The notes: generated by a model from the letters alone, not told the origin. Positions 1-15,400 are shown, counted from the first letter of the stretch. The stretch is DNA of 64,000 bases from Bacteroidales bacterium (GCA_017961265.1 JAGCXN010000006.1:1-64000); one strand, 5' to 3'. A program made the numbers and translations.

Positions 1-480
1 AACCACCTTCCAGATTCTCTTGAAGCTGTAAGAACCGGTACAGCTGCTGCTGAACTCTTCGTTGCGGTAGGTCACCACAAGGTCGTCAACATCCGTGCAG
101 TTATCCCAGAGGCTCGTCGGTACGCCGATCGCGGTCGTCGTCGTGTCAGCCACGCACACGTCGTTCTTGTAGAGGACGGTGTCAGCCGGACGCACGTACT
201 TCGGACGCATCGTGTCGCGTACCTCGATCACTTGGACGGAGTCGCTCACGGAGACGTTGCCGCAGTTGTCAACCACCTTCCAGATTCTCTTGAAGCTGTA
301 AGAACCGGTGCAGCTGCTGCTGAACTCTTCGTTGCGGTAGCTCACCACAAGGTCGTCAACATTTGTGCAGTTATCCCAGAGGCTCATCGGTACGCCAATG
401 GCGGTCGTCGTCGTGTCGGCCACGCACACGTCGTTCTTGTAGAGGACGGTGTCAGCCGGACGCACATAGGTCGGACGAGT
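1..480 (-). repeat. 270-bp near-identical tandem repeat (90-residue HYR-like unit)
   Basis: Bases 1-205 and 271-475 align without gaps at a period of 270 bp with about 11 mismatches by eye, roughly 95% identity. Each unit encodes a 90-residue HYR-like domain starting near R-P-[KT]-Y-V-R-P-A-D-T and containing L-W-D-N-C-T and R-I-W-K-V-V. A third, much more diverged copy spans about 500-780. The array probably continues left of the window. Confidence 0.85.
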
Positions 481-3400
481 AGTGTCAAGCACCGTAATGG
501 TCTGGACGGCAGTAGCGGAGCTCCGGCCGCAGCTGTCGGTCACCCACCATGTACGTTCGATGACGGTCTGGTCGGTGCAAGCAGCCGTTCCGGCAGCGTC
601 GGTGTAATGGACGCGGATAGCAGAAACCGGCGTGCAGTTGTCGTGCAGGTTGGTCGGCACGGAGTGGGTCACAGAGGTATCAGCACTGTAGTTGCAGTCA
701 TTATCCTTGTAGAGGGTGAGAGCAGCCGGTACCGTGAAGGTCGGAATTTCCGTATCTTCAACGGTGAAGTTACCATTCGTGGAAACCTGGCAATTATGCT
801 GGTCTGTCACCGTCACATCCACCACATACTTGGTGCCGCAATCGTTGGCCGGACTTTGGGCGACCACTGTGGAAGCGTTGTCAACGGCGGTGGCACCCGT
901 CCAAGCATAATGGTAAGTCGGGGTACCGCCATCGGCCACCACGCTCACCGGATAACTGCCTTGGTTCGGGCAGAGGTCGGTGGTGGGCACCGTAAGGACG
1001 ACAGTCAGTTTTTCGGGTTCGTCAATCGAGACATCCACCGTATCCTTATAACCGAGCAGATCGGTGATGATGATACGATGATCACCAAACTCAAGTCCTG
1101 TGAAGGTGTAGGTCTCGTTGGCGGTCACAGGCGTATTGCCGTCGATTGACAAGGAGTATCTCGGATCGCCGGGCTTACCACCCACCACTTTGACGGTGAT
1201 GCTACCGTCGTCATGGATACCGGTGGTCAGACGGTTACAGGAGATATCGACTGAGTCGATGGCTTGAGCAACCAGCGTCGGATAGAGCACCAGCGTGCCG
1301 TTCACGAGATTCTGGTTGTAGTAGCAGGTGACATCCTCGGTACCACGCAAGACTTTGCAAGCGACGGCGTTGGTAGCCGGGCTTTCAGACAGGGTGGTTA
1401 CCGAACCGGTGATGGTGGGCACCACCTTGTCACCATTGGCCAAGGTCACCGTATCAAGCGTACGGACGTTAGCCGTCAGGCTGCCGAAGACAACCGTGCA
1501 GCTGTCATCAATATGGGTGACACCGTCATAGTTCCATTCGTGGCTATAAGCGGTGATTTCCAGCGTTTCAGCAATCTGGTTGATGGCGGTGTTATCCGTC
1601 ACTTCGCAACCATCAGCATCCTGAACTCTGACTACATAGTTGCCGTCAGCAAGATTGTCAAAGGTGTGAGTGCCGGGAGCATTCATCACATAATAAGATG
1701 AAGTATTGCCATAGAGGGTCACTGCGTAGTTCGGAGTGCCGCCCGTCACATTGATGACAATGTAGCCGTCGTTCACGCCGTAGCAGAGGGCTGCGGAATC
1801 CGTGACGTCAACACCCAGCTGGGCAGGAACAGCCACGCGGATAGAAGCCTCGGTGTTCTGTCTGCCACAAGCATCGTCCACCGTGAAGGTGACGGTGATG
1901 GTGTCAGGCGCTGCAGCCGGAGTGAGCACCGTACCGGCAGCCGGGGTCTGTGCGATGACAAAGTCGGCAGCGTTGGTGGTGCAGTTGTCCGTAGTGTGAC
2001 GACGGATGGTGTCGCGCAGGTCAGGAACCGTGAACACGCAGGAAGCAACCGAAGCATTCACCAGTGTCGGATAGCCGGCAACCGTCGGGATCGTCTCGTC
2101 CTTCACCTTGTAAGAGTAGCTCCATGTGTCGGAAGTTCCGTCACAAGCTGTATAGGTGTAGGTGTAGGTGATGGTATCGTTGCAGTCGTTGTTGGTTCTG
2201 CGGGTGATGACCGGTGCGGAAGGAGTCAGAAGGTTGTCGCAGCCGTCCGTGATGTTGGGCAGGTGGGCGGTCGGAGTCACCACATCGGCGAAGCAGGCCA
2301 CTGCTGTCGTGTCATTGTCTTCCGTGACGCTCCATGTGGGAATAGCCACTGTGACATCACCGCTCTTGGTGGAGGCGCAACCGCTCTCGTCACTGTAAGT
2401 GATGCTCCACGTGTAGGTGCCTGTGCAAGTAGAAAAGCCTGCCGGAACCGTCACGGTAAGTGTCGTATCGTGAGTGGACGGGACACGTACATCGCTCATA
2501 GTGGATACGTTGCCGGAGTTGAAGGTCCATTCCACATCATAAACGCTCCAGATATGGCTGATTTCGGCGGTGAGTTCGGCATCCTCGGCGGCACAGAGCG
2601 GTGAGTTGCTGCTCAGGACGACGTCGATAGCCGGATTCACGTTCACATTCACATCCACAAAGACCGTCCAATGAGAGCTCGGGCAGATGCCAATCTGCGG
2701 GGTAACTTCATAGACAACCGTCTGCTGCGTGGTTTCGAGATTGTGCAATGTACCGTTCACCGTGCTTTCGTCGTTACCGTCGATCATACCGGTCAGGGTT
2801 GAGGAGGTCGGAGCCGTCCATGAATAGGTGGTGGTGCTCGGCAAATAGTTCGGTGTTACGGAGAAGCTACCGTCGCTACAGATGGTGACGGTCGTGTCGG
2901 TCATCGGGAGACCATCGTACGGATTGTGCAGATAGATCGTATCGTTCGCCGTGGCGGTACAGCCGTGGGCGTCGGTCACGGTCACATAGTAGCGGCCTTC
3001 GGAGAGACGGAATGCGGTCGAGGCGTTCTGGACAGGTGAGGTGCTCCAGCTGTAGTAGTAGAAGGTCTCACTGCCGGTGGTGAACGGAGTACCATTAGCA
3101 GCCGTAACCGTAGCGGTAGCGTCGTTGCCGTCGCAAGTCTCTTCCGTAGTAGCGGTGATAGAGGCCGTAAGAGCAGCAGGAACCGTCACATTGATGGTGG
3201 TCTTGTTCACATTGCCACAGAGGTCGGTCACAGTGATCTGTACCGGCAGGGTCTGTGCAGTGGCTTCCACCGTGATGGTTGCGTTCTGTACCGGATTCTG
3301 TTCGATAGTCAGATCGGCAGCAGCCGTGCAGTTATCTGTGCAGGCGGCACGCACAATTTCTCTCAGGTCAGGATAGCTGTAACCGCAATGGCCGTCGTTG

Positions 3401-6400
3401 TCAGCTTCCTTCTCAGTAATAAGCGTAGCAGCAATCACCGGCTTCACCGTATCATGGACATAGATTTTCTGGTCGATGGTGGTGTACTTGCCGCATGTAT
3501 CCGCAATCGTATAGGTACGGGTAATGTGGATTTCACAGCCGACCGTGGTGTTGCTTTCGGCAGAAGTGATGACCAAGTAGTTCGGGTCGGTGGTGCAGTT
3601 GTCGGAAACGGTGATCGTTCCGTGCAGCTGGTTCACCACAGAGACCAGTCCGGCGTAGGTCGTAGCTGCCGGATAAGAGGTGCTGATGTCGGCGGAGCAG
3701 GTACCGGCCAAGGTGGTGTCCGGAATAGAACCTGCCACTACCGGAGCCGTCTCATCGCTACCGGAGAAGGTAATGAAGGGCTTCGGGGTTACTGTCACGC
3801 CACAGCTGTCGGTGATGGTGTAAGTACGTGTCACGCTCCAGCCGCAGTTGCTGCTGACGATTTCTTCGTCGTAGGTGACGTGGCTTTCCGTCACGGCGCC
3901 GCTACAGCCGTCCATAAAGAGGGCAGCCACCTGTGCGTTGGTCGGGAAGTCCACATCGGTGCCGTAGCAGCCGTTGATGTTGTCCGCACCCGTCGGCCAC
4001 GTGCCGGAGAGTACCGGTGCGGTCTCGTCGGTGACGGTGAAGTCTTCCGTAACCGTCACTGCGCAACCGTGAGCGTCCGTAACCACGACAGACGGCGAGT
4101 AGGTCGTGCCGCAGTCGTTGGCCGGGGACTGAGCCACGGTGGTAGCGTTAGCATTCACATCCGTTGCGTTGCTCCATGCGTAGTTATATGGAGTGGTACC
4201 CTTTGTCACAGCCACAGAGACATCGTAAGTGCCTTGGTTCGGGCAAGATGCCACCGGCACGGTCATCGTAGCCTCCGGCAGTGCCGGGACGGTCACATTG
4301 ATCGTCACCGTGGTGGTGTGGTTGCAGCTGTCGGTCACCGTGATTTCCACCGGCAGAGTCTGGGCCGCATCCGTCAGCGTGATGGCCGTTCCCTGTGCGG
4401 GCGTCTGGGCCACAATCAAACCTGCACGGGAGGTGCAGTTGTCGTTGGACAGGTTGCGGATGTCCGTGCGGAAATCAGGATAAGTGTAAGTACAGTTCGT
4501 AGAAGTCAGTGCCACCGTGTGGTCGTAGCTGTCGGTCACCGTCGGATCTTCCGTATCCTTTAGGTTATAGACGTACTTCCATTCTGTGGTCGTGTTGTCG
4601 CAAGCCTTATAAACATAGGTATAGACAATCTGATCTTCACAGTTGTTACCCGTAGCGCGGGAATATGCCGGTGAGGAGGCCGTGTAATTCAATACGTTAC
4701 CGCAACCGTCCTTAATGGTCGGCATAGTGTAACCGCTGATTTCATGCGGAGCCACCACAGCAACCAGGCACTGTACATCATTGGTGTCATTGGTAGGAAC
4801 GTCGAACTCGGCGGGGATACGGATGGACACCGTGCTGGTGGCATAGCTCGTACAGCCGCTTTCGTCGGTGTATCTGACAATGTAAGGATACGTAGCGTCG
4901 CAAGAGGTGTAGCTGCTCATATCCACAGTGTAGTTCAGCACCTCACTGTGGGTGGTCGGCATGGCGATGTCAGCATCCGTGTGGAGGTCCACACCGTTGA
5001 ACTGCCATACTACCGTGTGGGTGCTCCACACCTGCTTCAGCGTATCAGCAAGCACTGCATCCACGCCGGGGCATACCTGCACCGTCGGGACGGAAGAGAG
5101 CACCGGCGGATTGACGGTGACAGCCACACCAACGGAGACGGAGAAGGCGTTACCCGGGCAACGACTGCCAATCATCGGGTTGACGACGTAGGTCACCTCC
5201 TGTTGTATGCCGGAGATGTTAGTCAGCGTGCCGTGGATGGTGGTCTCGTCGGTGCCAGCAGCCAGACCGGTAAGGCCGGCATTGACCGGAGCATCCCAAG
5301 AGTAGGTGGTGTTGGCCGGCATAGCAGCGGGCACCACTGCGAAGTTGGCACCGCTACAGATCGGGCCTTCCGACAAGGTAAGGTCGCTGATGGTCATGTT
5401 GCGGTACGGGTTCTCCAGCGTATCAGTCACGGAAGCAGTAACGATACAGCCGTGGGCATCCGTCACCGTCACCGTGTAAGTAGAGGTGGTCAAGTGCGAT
5501 GCCGTAGCCGTGGCATCACCGTTGTTCCATGCATAAATGTAAGGTTCAGTACCGTTAGAGACGGTCACTGTGGCGGTACCGTCGTTATCCTCGCAGGAGA
5601 CAGGCGTGTAAGCCATCGTCGCTGTAAGGAGGGCGGGAACTTCCACGGTGATGACCTTCACCGTATCGTTGTTGCAAGCATCCTTCACAGTTACTTGTAC
5701 CTCAAGGGATTGCGCAGCATCCGTCAACGTGATCGAGGTACCGGCGGCCACATTCTGGGTAATGGTAAGGGCGGCAGCATCGGTGCAGTTGTCGGTTGCG
5801 TAGCCGCGAACCACCTCCGTAAGATCCGGATAGCTATATTCACAATTGGAAGTGTGGCTTGCAGGATAGGTGCTGACGATTGCCGCATCGAACTTCGGAT
5901 TCGTCGTATCCTTCACGTTGATGGTCTGGTTGATAGTGCTGCTTAACGAGCAGCCGTCCGTAACCGTGTAGGTACGGGTGACTACAATCGGGCAGCTGCC
6001 GGTAGAGGTCTCGGACACTGTAACGGTGAGTTCGTCCGTAGCCGTGCAGTTGTCGGTGATGGAGTTGATGCCGTCGAGAGCCAACAGTTCGGTGATGTTA
6101 GCAGCGGCCGGATAGAGCGTGGTGAGGTCGTCGGAGCAGCCTTCCACCATCACGGTGGCCAGCGTACCGTCGATGACAGGTACACTCTGGTCGCTACCAC
6201 TGTAGGTAATGCCCTTGGTCAGGGAGTTGCCGCACTCATCGGAGATGGTGTAGTTGCGGGTGATGGTCCAGCCGCAGTCATCGGCTGTATAGACGCTGTC
6301 GGAAACCACCGTCAGGTCGTGGCCGCAACCGTCGGTGAACAAGGCCTTGATTGCCTCGTTGGTCGGGAAGGCCGGACGGTTGTTGAAGCAGACCGTAAGA

Positions 6401-9400
6401 TCCAGCTGGTTGGCGGGCCAAGTGCCGGTAAGTTCGGGCTTCACGGTATCCACCACTCTGAAGACCTTGGCAGAATCGGTGATACAGCTGTGGGCGTCTT
6501 CCACATGGAAGGTGACCGTGTAGTCCGTATTGCAGTCATTGGCGAGCGTCGGGATCACATGGGCCGTGTAAAGGTCACCGAGCTGAGTGGCTCCCGTCCA
6601 AGTCAGGGTGGTATAAGGTTCCGTACCGCCCGTGACGGTAGCGCTCACTTCGTAATGGTTCTGGTTCGGGCAAGAGGTCGGGGTGACGATGTTGACCGTC
6701 AGAGCAGCCGGTTCGGTGATGGTGACGACAGAGTCAACCTGACAGCCCTCGTAGTCGATGACGGAGAGTGTCCAGTCACCTGCAGCGAGGCCGGTGGCCT
6801 GCGCTGCCGACTGACCGTTGGTCCAGTGGTAGGTGATACCGTAAGCGCTCCAACCGCCGCTCACCGTGGTGTATTCGGCAGTACCGTCACTCAAGCCATG
6901 GCAAGAGACGTTGGATACCACCAGATCGGTGAGAGCCAGCGGAGCTTCCGGTGCCGTGATGATGATCGGTGCACTTTCGCCCGGACAGCCCACCGCGTCG
7001 GTAGCGGTCACTCTATAGGTGCCGGCAGGCAGATCTGTTGCCCGTGCCGTCGTCTGGACGGGTGTAGTGTTCCATTCGTAGGTGTAAGGAGCCGTACCGC
7101 CTGTCACCTGTACGGCGGCGATACCGTCGGTATAACCGTAGCAGGAGACCGGACGTACCGGATTCAGGATGGAGACTGTAACAGGTTCCTGCATTCCTAC
7201 TTCAGCCGTGTCTTTCACCACACAGCCGTTGTCATCCGTCAGAATTACGGAGTACTTCCCTACCTCGGTAAGACCTGAAATATCCTGCGTGGTTTCCCCG
7301 TTGTTCCATTCGTAGGAGTACGGTGTGGTACCGTCCACCGGGGTGATATCGACCGCACCGTCATTGCCGTGGCAGCTGATGTTGGTCACGGTATGGGTGA
7401 TAGACGGCAGAGCAGGAATTGTCACAATCACATTCTTGTAAGCGGTGTTGTCGCAGCTGTCGGAGACAACCACTTCCACCGTGATTTCCTGTTCGGAAGC
7501 GGTCTGCGGATAGGGAGTTCCCACAGCCGGAGTCTGTCCGGCGAATTGGATGCCGCTGCATCCGTCGCTGGCAGCGTCCAGAGCCACTGTAGAGAGGTCA
7601 GGAATCTTGTAGGTACAAGAGCCGTTGACCACAGCGGGCTGGTTGGCAATGTCAGCAATTTCCGGAGCGATGTTATCCTTCACATGGATGGTCTGCTTCG
7701 TCGTAGTGCTGTTGCCGCAGCTGTCGGCGATAGTGTAAGTACGGACGTAGAAGCGGTCGCAAGTGTTGTTGTTATCCTGTGCATCCGCGTGGGTGACGGC
7801 CGTATTGTCGTCGATGTTGCAGTCCTCGATGGCGGTGATGCCGCCGAGGGCGATCACTTCACCGACGGTGGCGGCTGCCGTGGGCAGCGTGATAACGCAG
7901 GAAGCATCCATATAGACGGTAGCGTCATTCAGCGTACCGGTGATGACGGGCTTGACCGTATCGACCACGTTGATGCGGTGGACGAAGATGGCGGGGCCGT
8001 TGTCACAGCTGTCTTTCACCTCGTAGGTACGGAGGTAGTAGCGACCGCAGGTGCCATCGGCGTAAAGCACGTCGGTATGCGTCACTTCCTGATTACCGTC
8101 AATATTGCAGTCGGTGATGAAGTTGGCGTATGCGGCGTTCACCTCCGACACTTTCGTATAAGCGGCGGGCAGGATGAAGTCGGCGCAGTTGGCGGAGTGG
8201 ATATAGACCGTGCTATCGGCCCAAGTGGTGGCAGCCAATGCCGGACGGGTAGTATCCTTCACCGTAATCCACTGTTCCACCGTAGCGCGGTTGCCGCAAC
8301 TGTCGGTAAAGACGTAGGTGCGTTTGTACTTCCATTCGCAGCCCTCACCATTGTGGGTGGTGTCGCTGTGTTCGATGGAGAATGTACCGCCCTGACGATG
8401 GCTGATGATGAAGTCGGTTTCACCCAACTCCTGAACTTCTGTATAGTCGCAGTTGGTATTCGTGTAGTAGATGGTCGTATCATCAGCGAGGTCGGGATCG
8501 ATGGGTTCGATTTCCGGAACGGTGATGGTGAGCTGCAGACGGATAATACTATCGCAGCTACAGACAGCGCCAAGACCGTAGTTATAACGTTCTGCGTAAG
8601 TGGTACCCGGATTGTCCACCCAGTTGGAGACTTTATTGGGAGTGGAACACTCACCCGTCATACCTACTGTGGATTCCACGCGCACGAAATTATAGGTGTT
8701 GCCCGTAATGAGCGTGTCGTTGGAGGCATCGATATCCCAGCCCCACAAAGTGTATTCACCATTCTTACATACGCTGTCCACCCACGGTACCATATCGTAT
8801 TCCTCCAAGTAGATGAAAGCGCCACTCACACTGTCGCAGTCGCACTCTTCGGTATGGATGGTGATATGGTGCAGGCCTTCAAACACCTCCGTGACCACCG
8901 CGCCTCCATATTCAAACGGGAATGCATTGCTACACACGGTAATGGTATCGGTGAAGTTGTAAGCAGGATGCACATAGAGATAGAGTCCGATAATACTGTC
9001 GCAACCATGCTCACTATGAATCTCAACTTCGGGGAAATACTGCCATGTATTGAAGAGGGAGGCAGGAACATCATTTCCGATGAAAGTGGTGTCGCGATAT
9101 TCGTGTGTAATCGAGTTCTCATATTTGGTGGTATAGGTTCGGTTCTGACAGAGGATCACGCTGTCAGGAACCACGTGCAGACCTTCCACCGTAAGGGTGA
9201 AGACATCCACACTGTCGCAACCGTAGAAATAGACCTTCATCAGCGTTTCCGTATTTTGCAGACGCGGGAAATCGCTCTCTTCGAAGGTGATACTTCCACG
9301 TGCATTGGTAAACGGGAGGTCAGCGAAGCAGATGACGGAATCCTCGAAGAGATAGACATCCGGATGCTTGGCGATGATAAGGTCAGTGACGAGTCTTTCG

Positions 9401-12400
9401 GCACCGCTTTCGTCAATCATCACCAACACTTGGTCAGCGTAGAGCTGACATTCCACGTTCACGGAATCGATAGGACCGGCCAGTTCGATAAGGTGGACGC
9501 GTGTTTCGTATTGGTTAATACTAGTATCCAGCACAGCGGTCCAGTCATTGATACCATCGTACTGGACATAGTGGAAGTCATTGGCGACGCGTTCGACGGT
9601 TTCGTACTTGTAGCCTTCCATCTCCTCATCATTCTGATAGAGCCAGATAGGTGTAGCCACGAGCGTGGAGAAGTCGGTGCCGTCGAATACCTTGAGTTGC
9701 GGATAGAGGTTGTCTTTGAATACCCATTCGGCTTCGGCCAAACCTTCGGAAGTGCTGCTGCGCAGCCCGCCGATGTACTTCACGCTGTCGCTCATCAGAG
9801 CCTTGGTGTAGCGTCCGGCGTTCGCCCAATTGTTGGAGCCGTTCAGAGCCTTGGTCTGGCAGCTCATCTGGATGTCAAAGTAGTTGTTGAAGCAACGTGT
9901 CGGAGCGCCGCTATTACCACCAAACACACCATGCTCTGAGCTTTGGTTGTTGATGAAGGTAGTGACCCGACCCACATTCAGGGTGCTGTAGATGGAGTCG
10001 TTCGTATTACGGAAACCAGCGATACCACCCACATAATTGATGCCGTCCACCGTACCACGGTTGACCACAAAACGTACTGTATGGTAGTCATGTTCGGTAG
10101 CACCCACAATACCGCCAATATAGTTACCTTTCGTGACATTAGCAGCCGTGACAGGACCGCCATTGATAGCATGACTCAGGATAGCACGGCTTCCTTCCAT
10201 CCAGCCAGCTACACCACCACAGTAGTTGGAATTCACTTCCACACTACCCCAGTTGATACAGGTATCAAGCACAGAGCCGTCCAGACGGCCCACAATACCA
10301 CCGGCATAGTTGTTGGCCAGCACAGAGCCACGGTTCAAACCCCTTTCGATGCGGGAGCTGGATGCAGAGAAGCCCACAATACCACCCGCATAATCGCCTT
10401 CAGCTGTGACCGTACCCTTGTTGGTGAGATTGCGCAGAAGGGCTTTCGTCTCAATATGACCGACCACACCACCTACCTGCGAACCTGTACCTGTCACGTT
10501 CACTTCATTGGTATAACCGTCCAAAGTGAAATCATTGGCCCAACCGATCAAGCCGCCCACATAACTGCCACCATTCACATCAGCCGTATGTTTGGCATCC
10601 ACCAAAATCAAACGGGAGGTGTCGGCATTATTGTTATAAACAAACCGTTCCGTTGAACCGAAAAGACCACCGGAGTAGTTGCCGGTAGAAGTAACCAGAC
10701 CACTGCTGGAAACATGGGCCACTTCACCGCCACGATGACGGCCGACCAGACCACCCACATAGCCTACACCCGTTACATTCCCAGTATTGGTGGCATTGGC
10801 GAGGTGCGCTCTTCCTTGATCGTAATAACCGACAATACCACCTGTACAATCACCTTTACCTATTACGACAGCCTCATTTGCCACATTGTGGATATAGCTA
10901 TAAGAAGTGTCGGGATAGGTGGCATTCTTGATGGTTTGCCATGAGGCATAACCGACCACACCGCCTATATTAGCATTACCTACCACAGTGTCTCCGTGGT
11001 TATAACAGCGCATAACTTCTGTTGAATTGATGTAACCCGCTATACCAGCTACATTATTATTTTTCGCAGTTATTTTACCATAGTTAAGGCAGGTGTCAAT
11101 CTGGTTGAATTTGCAATTATAATAATTGGAATTGCCTCTACCACCGTCCGTTCCTGCAGAAACCAGACCGGCAATACCACCTACCATATAATTACCGTTC
11201 ACATTACCGTAGTTCACACAATAGGTCATGGTATCATGTCCTACAGTGGCACCAAACTGTCCAACGATACCACCACAATCATATCCCGTAAACGCTGTGA
11301 CATCTCCTTTATTGACAGCATTATCCAAACGCACATAGCCGTTAGTAGCACCCAAACATCCACCTACACAAGTGGTGTTGCCTGTCACACTCTTTTCGTT
11401 ATAAATATTGGTAATATGTAATGGTTGATTTATTGTATTATTATCAATCACACCAATGATACCACCCACATAGCTAGTCCCGGAATAAACAATGGCTTTA
11501 TTGGAGAGGCTGTCCATCACACTTACGCGATAGGCAGCACCGGCGATACCGCCCGCATAACTGGCGTTCGTATAAATCGAATCACCTGTATTGGTGATAT
11601 TTTTCAGTGTGTCCACATAATTCATCCAACCCACAGCACCAGCAATATAGGTACTGGAGGCATCTGTCTTGGGTGAAAGGACTGTTTGGGTATTGGTGAG
11701 GTTCTTCAGCGTGATGAAGTTGGTATCCGTTCTCGTGACCCCATTTACCGTATGGTCACCTTTATAACCTTCGACATAACCAACCACACCGCCCATATAT
11801 CTCGAATGGAGACGCATCGGTGCATGGTTGGCACAATCCTCCACGCAAGTTTTCATAGCAAATGCTGTATCAGCAGCGATAGAACCGATGACACCGCCTC
11901 TGAAATCATAAACCGTACCGAGGATGTTCGTATCGGCCATCACACCGTAGTTTTCGCAGCGGGTGACCGGAGAGCCATTAGAAATACGACCGATGACACC
12001 GCCAAAGTGCGAACCCGCATTAAAGAGTTCCCCTGTATTGCTGCAGCTATCGACCGGGCAGTAGTTATAAGCCAAACCAATGACACCACCCACATACGTA
12101 CCTTTTGCCCGCACATAACCGCTGTTATGGCAGCTATCCACTGCACTATGGTTAGAGACATAGCCGATGACACCACCTGTACGAGCATCAGTGCTATTGG
12201 AAATGACAGAAGCTGCATTCCAACAATTAGTGACAGGCGAATACATATGGATCTGTCCTATAACACCACCGCAATAGCTACCTGCAGCGGTAACAGCCCC
12301 CGTACTCCAACAACGGGAGACCGGTGAATAGTTGAATATGTTACCTACAACACCACCACAATAACTACCAGTAGCATCAACCGTACCTGTATTCCAGCAA

Positions 12401-15400
12401 CTATCCATAGGCGAATGATATTCCACTTGTCCTATCACACCACCCACATACGACCGTCCTGAAACTGATCCATTATTGTACATGTGGTCATAAGTACCTG
12501 ACTCCAAAGTACTACCAGCTACACCACCCACATAGTCACCATTTGTTACGCGCACTTCACCTTCATTGTAACAGTGATTCAAATAGACTCGTGTGGTATC
12601 ATACTGGTAATCATCAGCCGAACCATAACGACGTATTGTACGAGTGGCTGTAGCAAGCACGCCACCTGCGTAATTACCATTGGCAATCACCGTTCCGAAG
12701 TTGGCACAATCACTCGTATGGGACGGGCCATAATTGGCGGTGTTATTAGAGTCACCACCATATAGACGACCAACTACGCCACTTGTATGCGTTCCCTTGA
12801 GACTTTCTACTGTACCGTAGTTATAACAGTGATAACATTCTGTACCAAATGATATATGACTCACAATACCAGCCTGCAAACTTCCATAACCACTCACATA
12901 GCCAGTAGCTTCATTGTAACAGCTATCTATCAATGAGTTATACATAACAAGACCCGCAATACCACCGATATAAATATCACCCCATGAGTTAGCATTATAG
13001 TAATTGTTTAATACAGTATCATAGTTATGGCAATGCTTTATCCAACAATTGGTGACAACATAACCCACAATACCACCTTCGTATACACCTTTTGCAATCA
13101 CCTTACCTCTATTGTAACAGGAATCAATATAGCAATTCGTATTCATATAACCTGCAATACCGCCTGTACTTTTTACGCCGTTGACAGTACCACTGTGTTG
13201 GGAATTACGCACATAACTTCCGTTATAAAGGAAGCCGGCCAAACCACCCGTGGCTTCAGCATTACCTGTAACCGTGGCAAAGTTCTCACTCTGCCGGATT
13301 CCAGAACCCGTGTGCAGATAACCGGCCAAACCACCCACATAGTTCCAATTTGTAGTAAGGGTACAAGTAACCGTACCGCTATAGGTACATTTGGTGAGGT
13401 AGGCACGGTTGAGCATTCTACCTACAATACCGCCCACTTCAATGGTGCTGGAGGTGACATTACCTTCCACATTCAGGCTGTCGATATGGGCGCCGTTGAT
13501 CACGCCAAAGAGACCGGCATACTGCTCGGAAGTATTCACATACAAACCAGAGATCGTGAAGTTGTTACCCGCCAAGGTTCCCTTGAAAGGTTTGGCATAG
13601 GTACCGATGGGAGTCCAGCTGGTGCCCGCAATCGGGGTCATGTCAATATCGGTAGTAAGAACCACCGTCAATCCCATGAAACCTGTATGCGCGCGGAAAC
13701 CTTTATAGACGGTACCGTTGTTGACGGCATCGCGGAAGTTGATCAGATCCTGCAGACTGTCAATCGTCAGTTCAGGAATATAGTCACTCGGGAAATAGGT
13801 CAACATCAGTTTGCGGCTTACGCCATTCAGGGTGGCCGTAAGAGTGTCCACCAACGGCACACCGCCCGTAAGTTCTTCGATATGAACCTGTCCGGTGGCG
13901 CTGATGGTAACTCCAGTCACATGGCTGTTCCATTCAATGGCATTGCCAGCGGCAGTCGTAGCCACTGTAAAGTCTTTCTGGATGGCATTGCTGAAATCGG
14001 CCACATCATCTTCCATACTGAGCAATACGGGAGTAGCAGCCAAGATAACTGCAGGCAGCGTATCAATGCCTTTTGGACGCGGATAAAGACCATCGGTGAA
14101 GACCCAATGTTCCGTATCATAGCCTTCCAAACCGGCATCCATGAGAGAAGAGCCTAACAATTCTGTAGTGAAACGTTCACCCTGGAGAGCATCCAAAGGA
14201 CCATATCCCACGGATTGTGCCACAGCCATCTGCTGGTCAAAATAATTATTTATATATATATTAGTAAGACCGTATGTATCTCTATATCCGATTAATCCAC
14301 CCACATGGTTCTCACCGCCTACAATATTTCCAACATTCAAATTATACTTTGTTAAAGCACCATTTGAACCATAACTGTAGTGGCTATGATAACCTATTAC
14401 ACCACCTATCCGAGTGGAATTAGAACCTGTAATGACCACAGGACCCGCATTCATACAATAGTAAAGTCGTGGCATATTCGGATTGACATAACCAACAATA
14501 CCACCCACATTATGGGATTCATTGCCTGTAGCAGTGATTTGTCCGATATTACAGCACGTTGAGCAATAGCTTATCTGGTCATCTGAACTGAATGTGGTTG
14601 AATTGGTAAGATGACCTGCAATACCACCGATATTAGAGCCAACACCTGTCACATCACCGACATTTACAGAATATTTCACAACACAGCAATTGCCAATTCT
14701 AAAAGTGACACCGCCAATATAAGATCCAGCACCCGTCACGGAACTAAAGTTTTCACAATAGAAAATATTGGAATACTCGTCCAAAAGTCCCGTTACACCA
14801 CCAATGCAATCATCACCAGTGTGACGAGTATTGACCGTTCCATAAGTACGGCAGTGGTCAATAGTTGCATTATTTCGTGCTTGTGCTGCGATGCCACCAC
14901 CATAGGTATGACAGTCAATATCACCATGGAAGTCGCAGTTGGAAATAAGGGTATGGTTGGCCGTATGCGCCACGATACCCGCCACATTGTTGCGGCCATA
15001 GACATAGCCGTTCACGTTCAGGCTGTCGATGCCGCCACCATCGGTCACATATCCGAAGAGGGCACGATAGTCAGCAGTTGCATTATCCGCGGTAACATTA
15101 ATATATAAGTTGTTAATAGTATGGCCATGTCCGAGGAAGGTACCCTTGAAGCTGGCATTGTTTTTACCGATGGGCTCCCAGTTTCCGATACCGTCGCCGC
15201 ACACCTCGGAAAGATCAAGATCCGTGGTCAGGCTGATATAGAGACCGGAGAAGCCGCCTGCGCCGGAAACGCCCTTATAATAGGTGCCGTTGTTGACGGC
15301 CTCTCGGAAGTTGACGAGGTCTTGCAGACTGTCAATCGTGAGGGTCTGCAGACTACCAATCACAAAGGGGATATTGTGCGCATAGCCGTGATCCTTGACC

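Noticed and set aside
232..5946. Plus-strand frames of 200-400 codons (for example 3388-4563 and 4744-5946)
   Set aside because: They are His/Arg/Gly-rich mirror frames of the HYR/SprB stalk, with no family features.
7369..9939. 856-codon plus-strand frame
   Set aside because: Antisense shadow of the giant minus-strand gene; composition and lack of domains fit a mirror frame, while the minus strand shows clear repeat domains.
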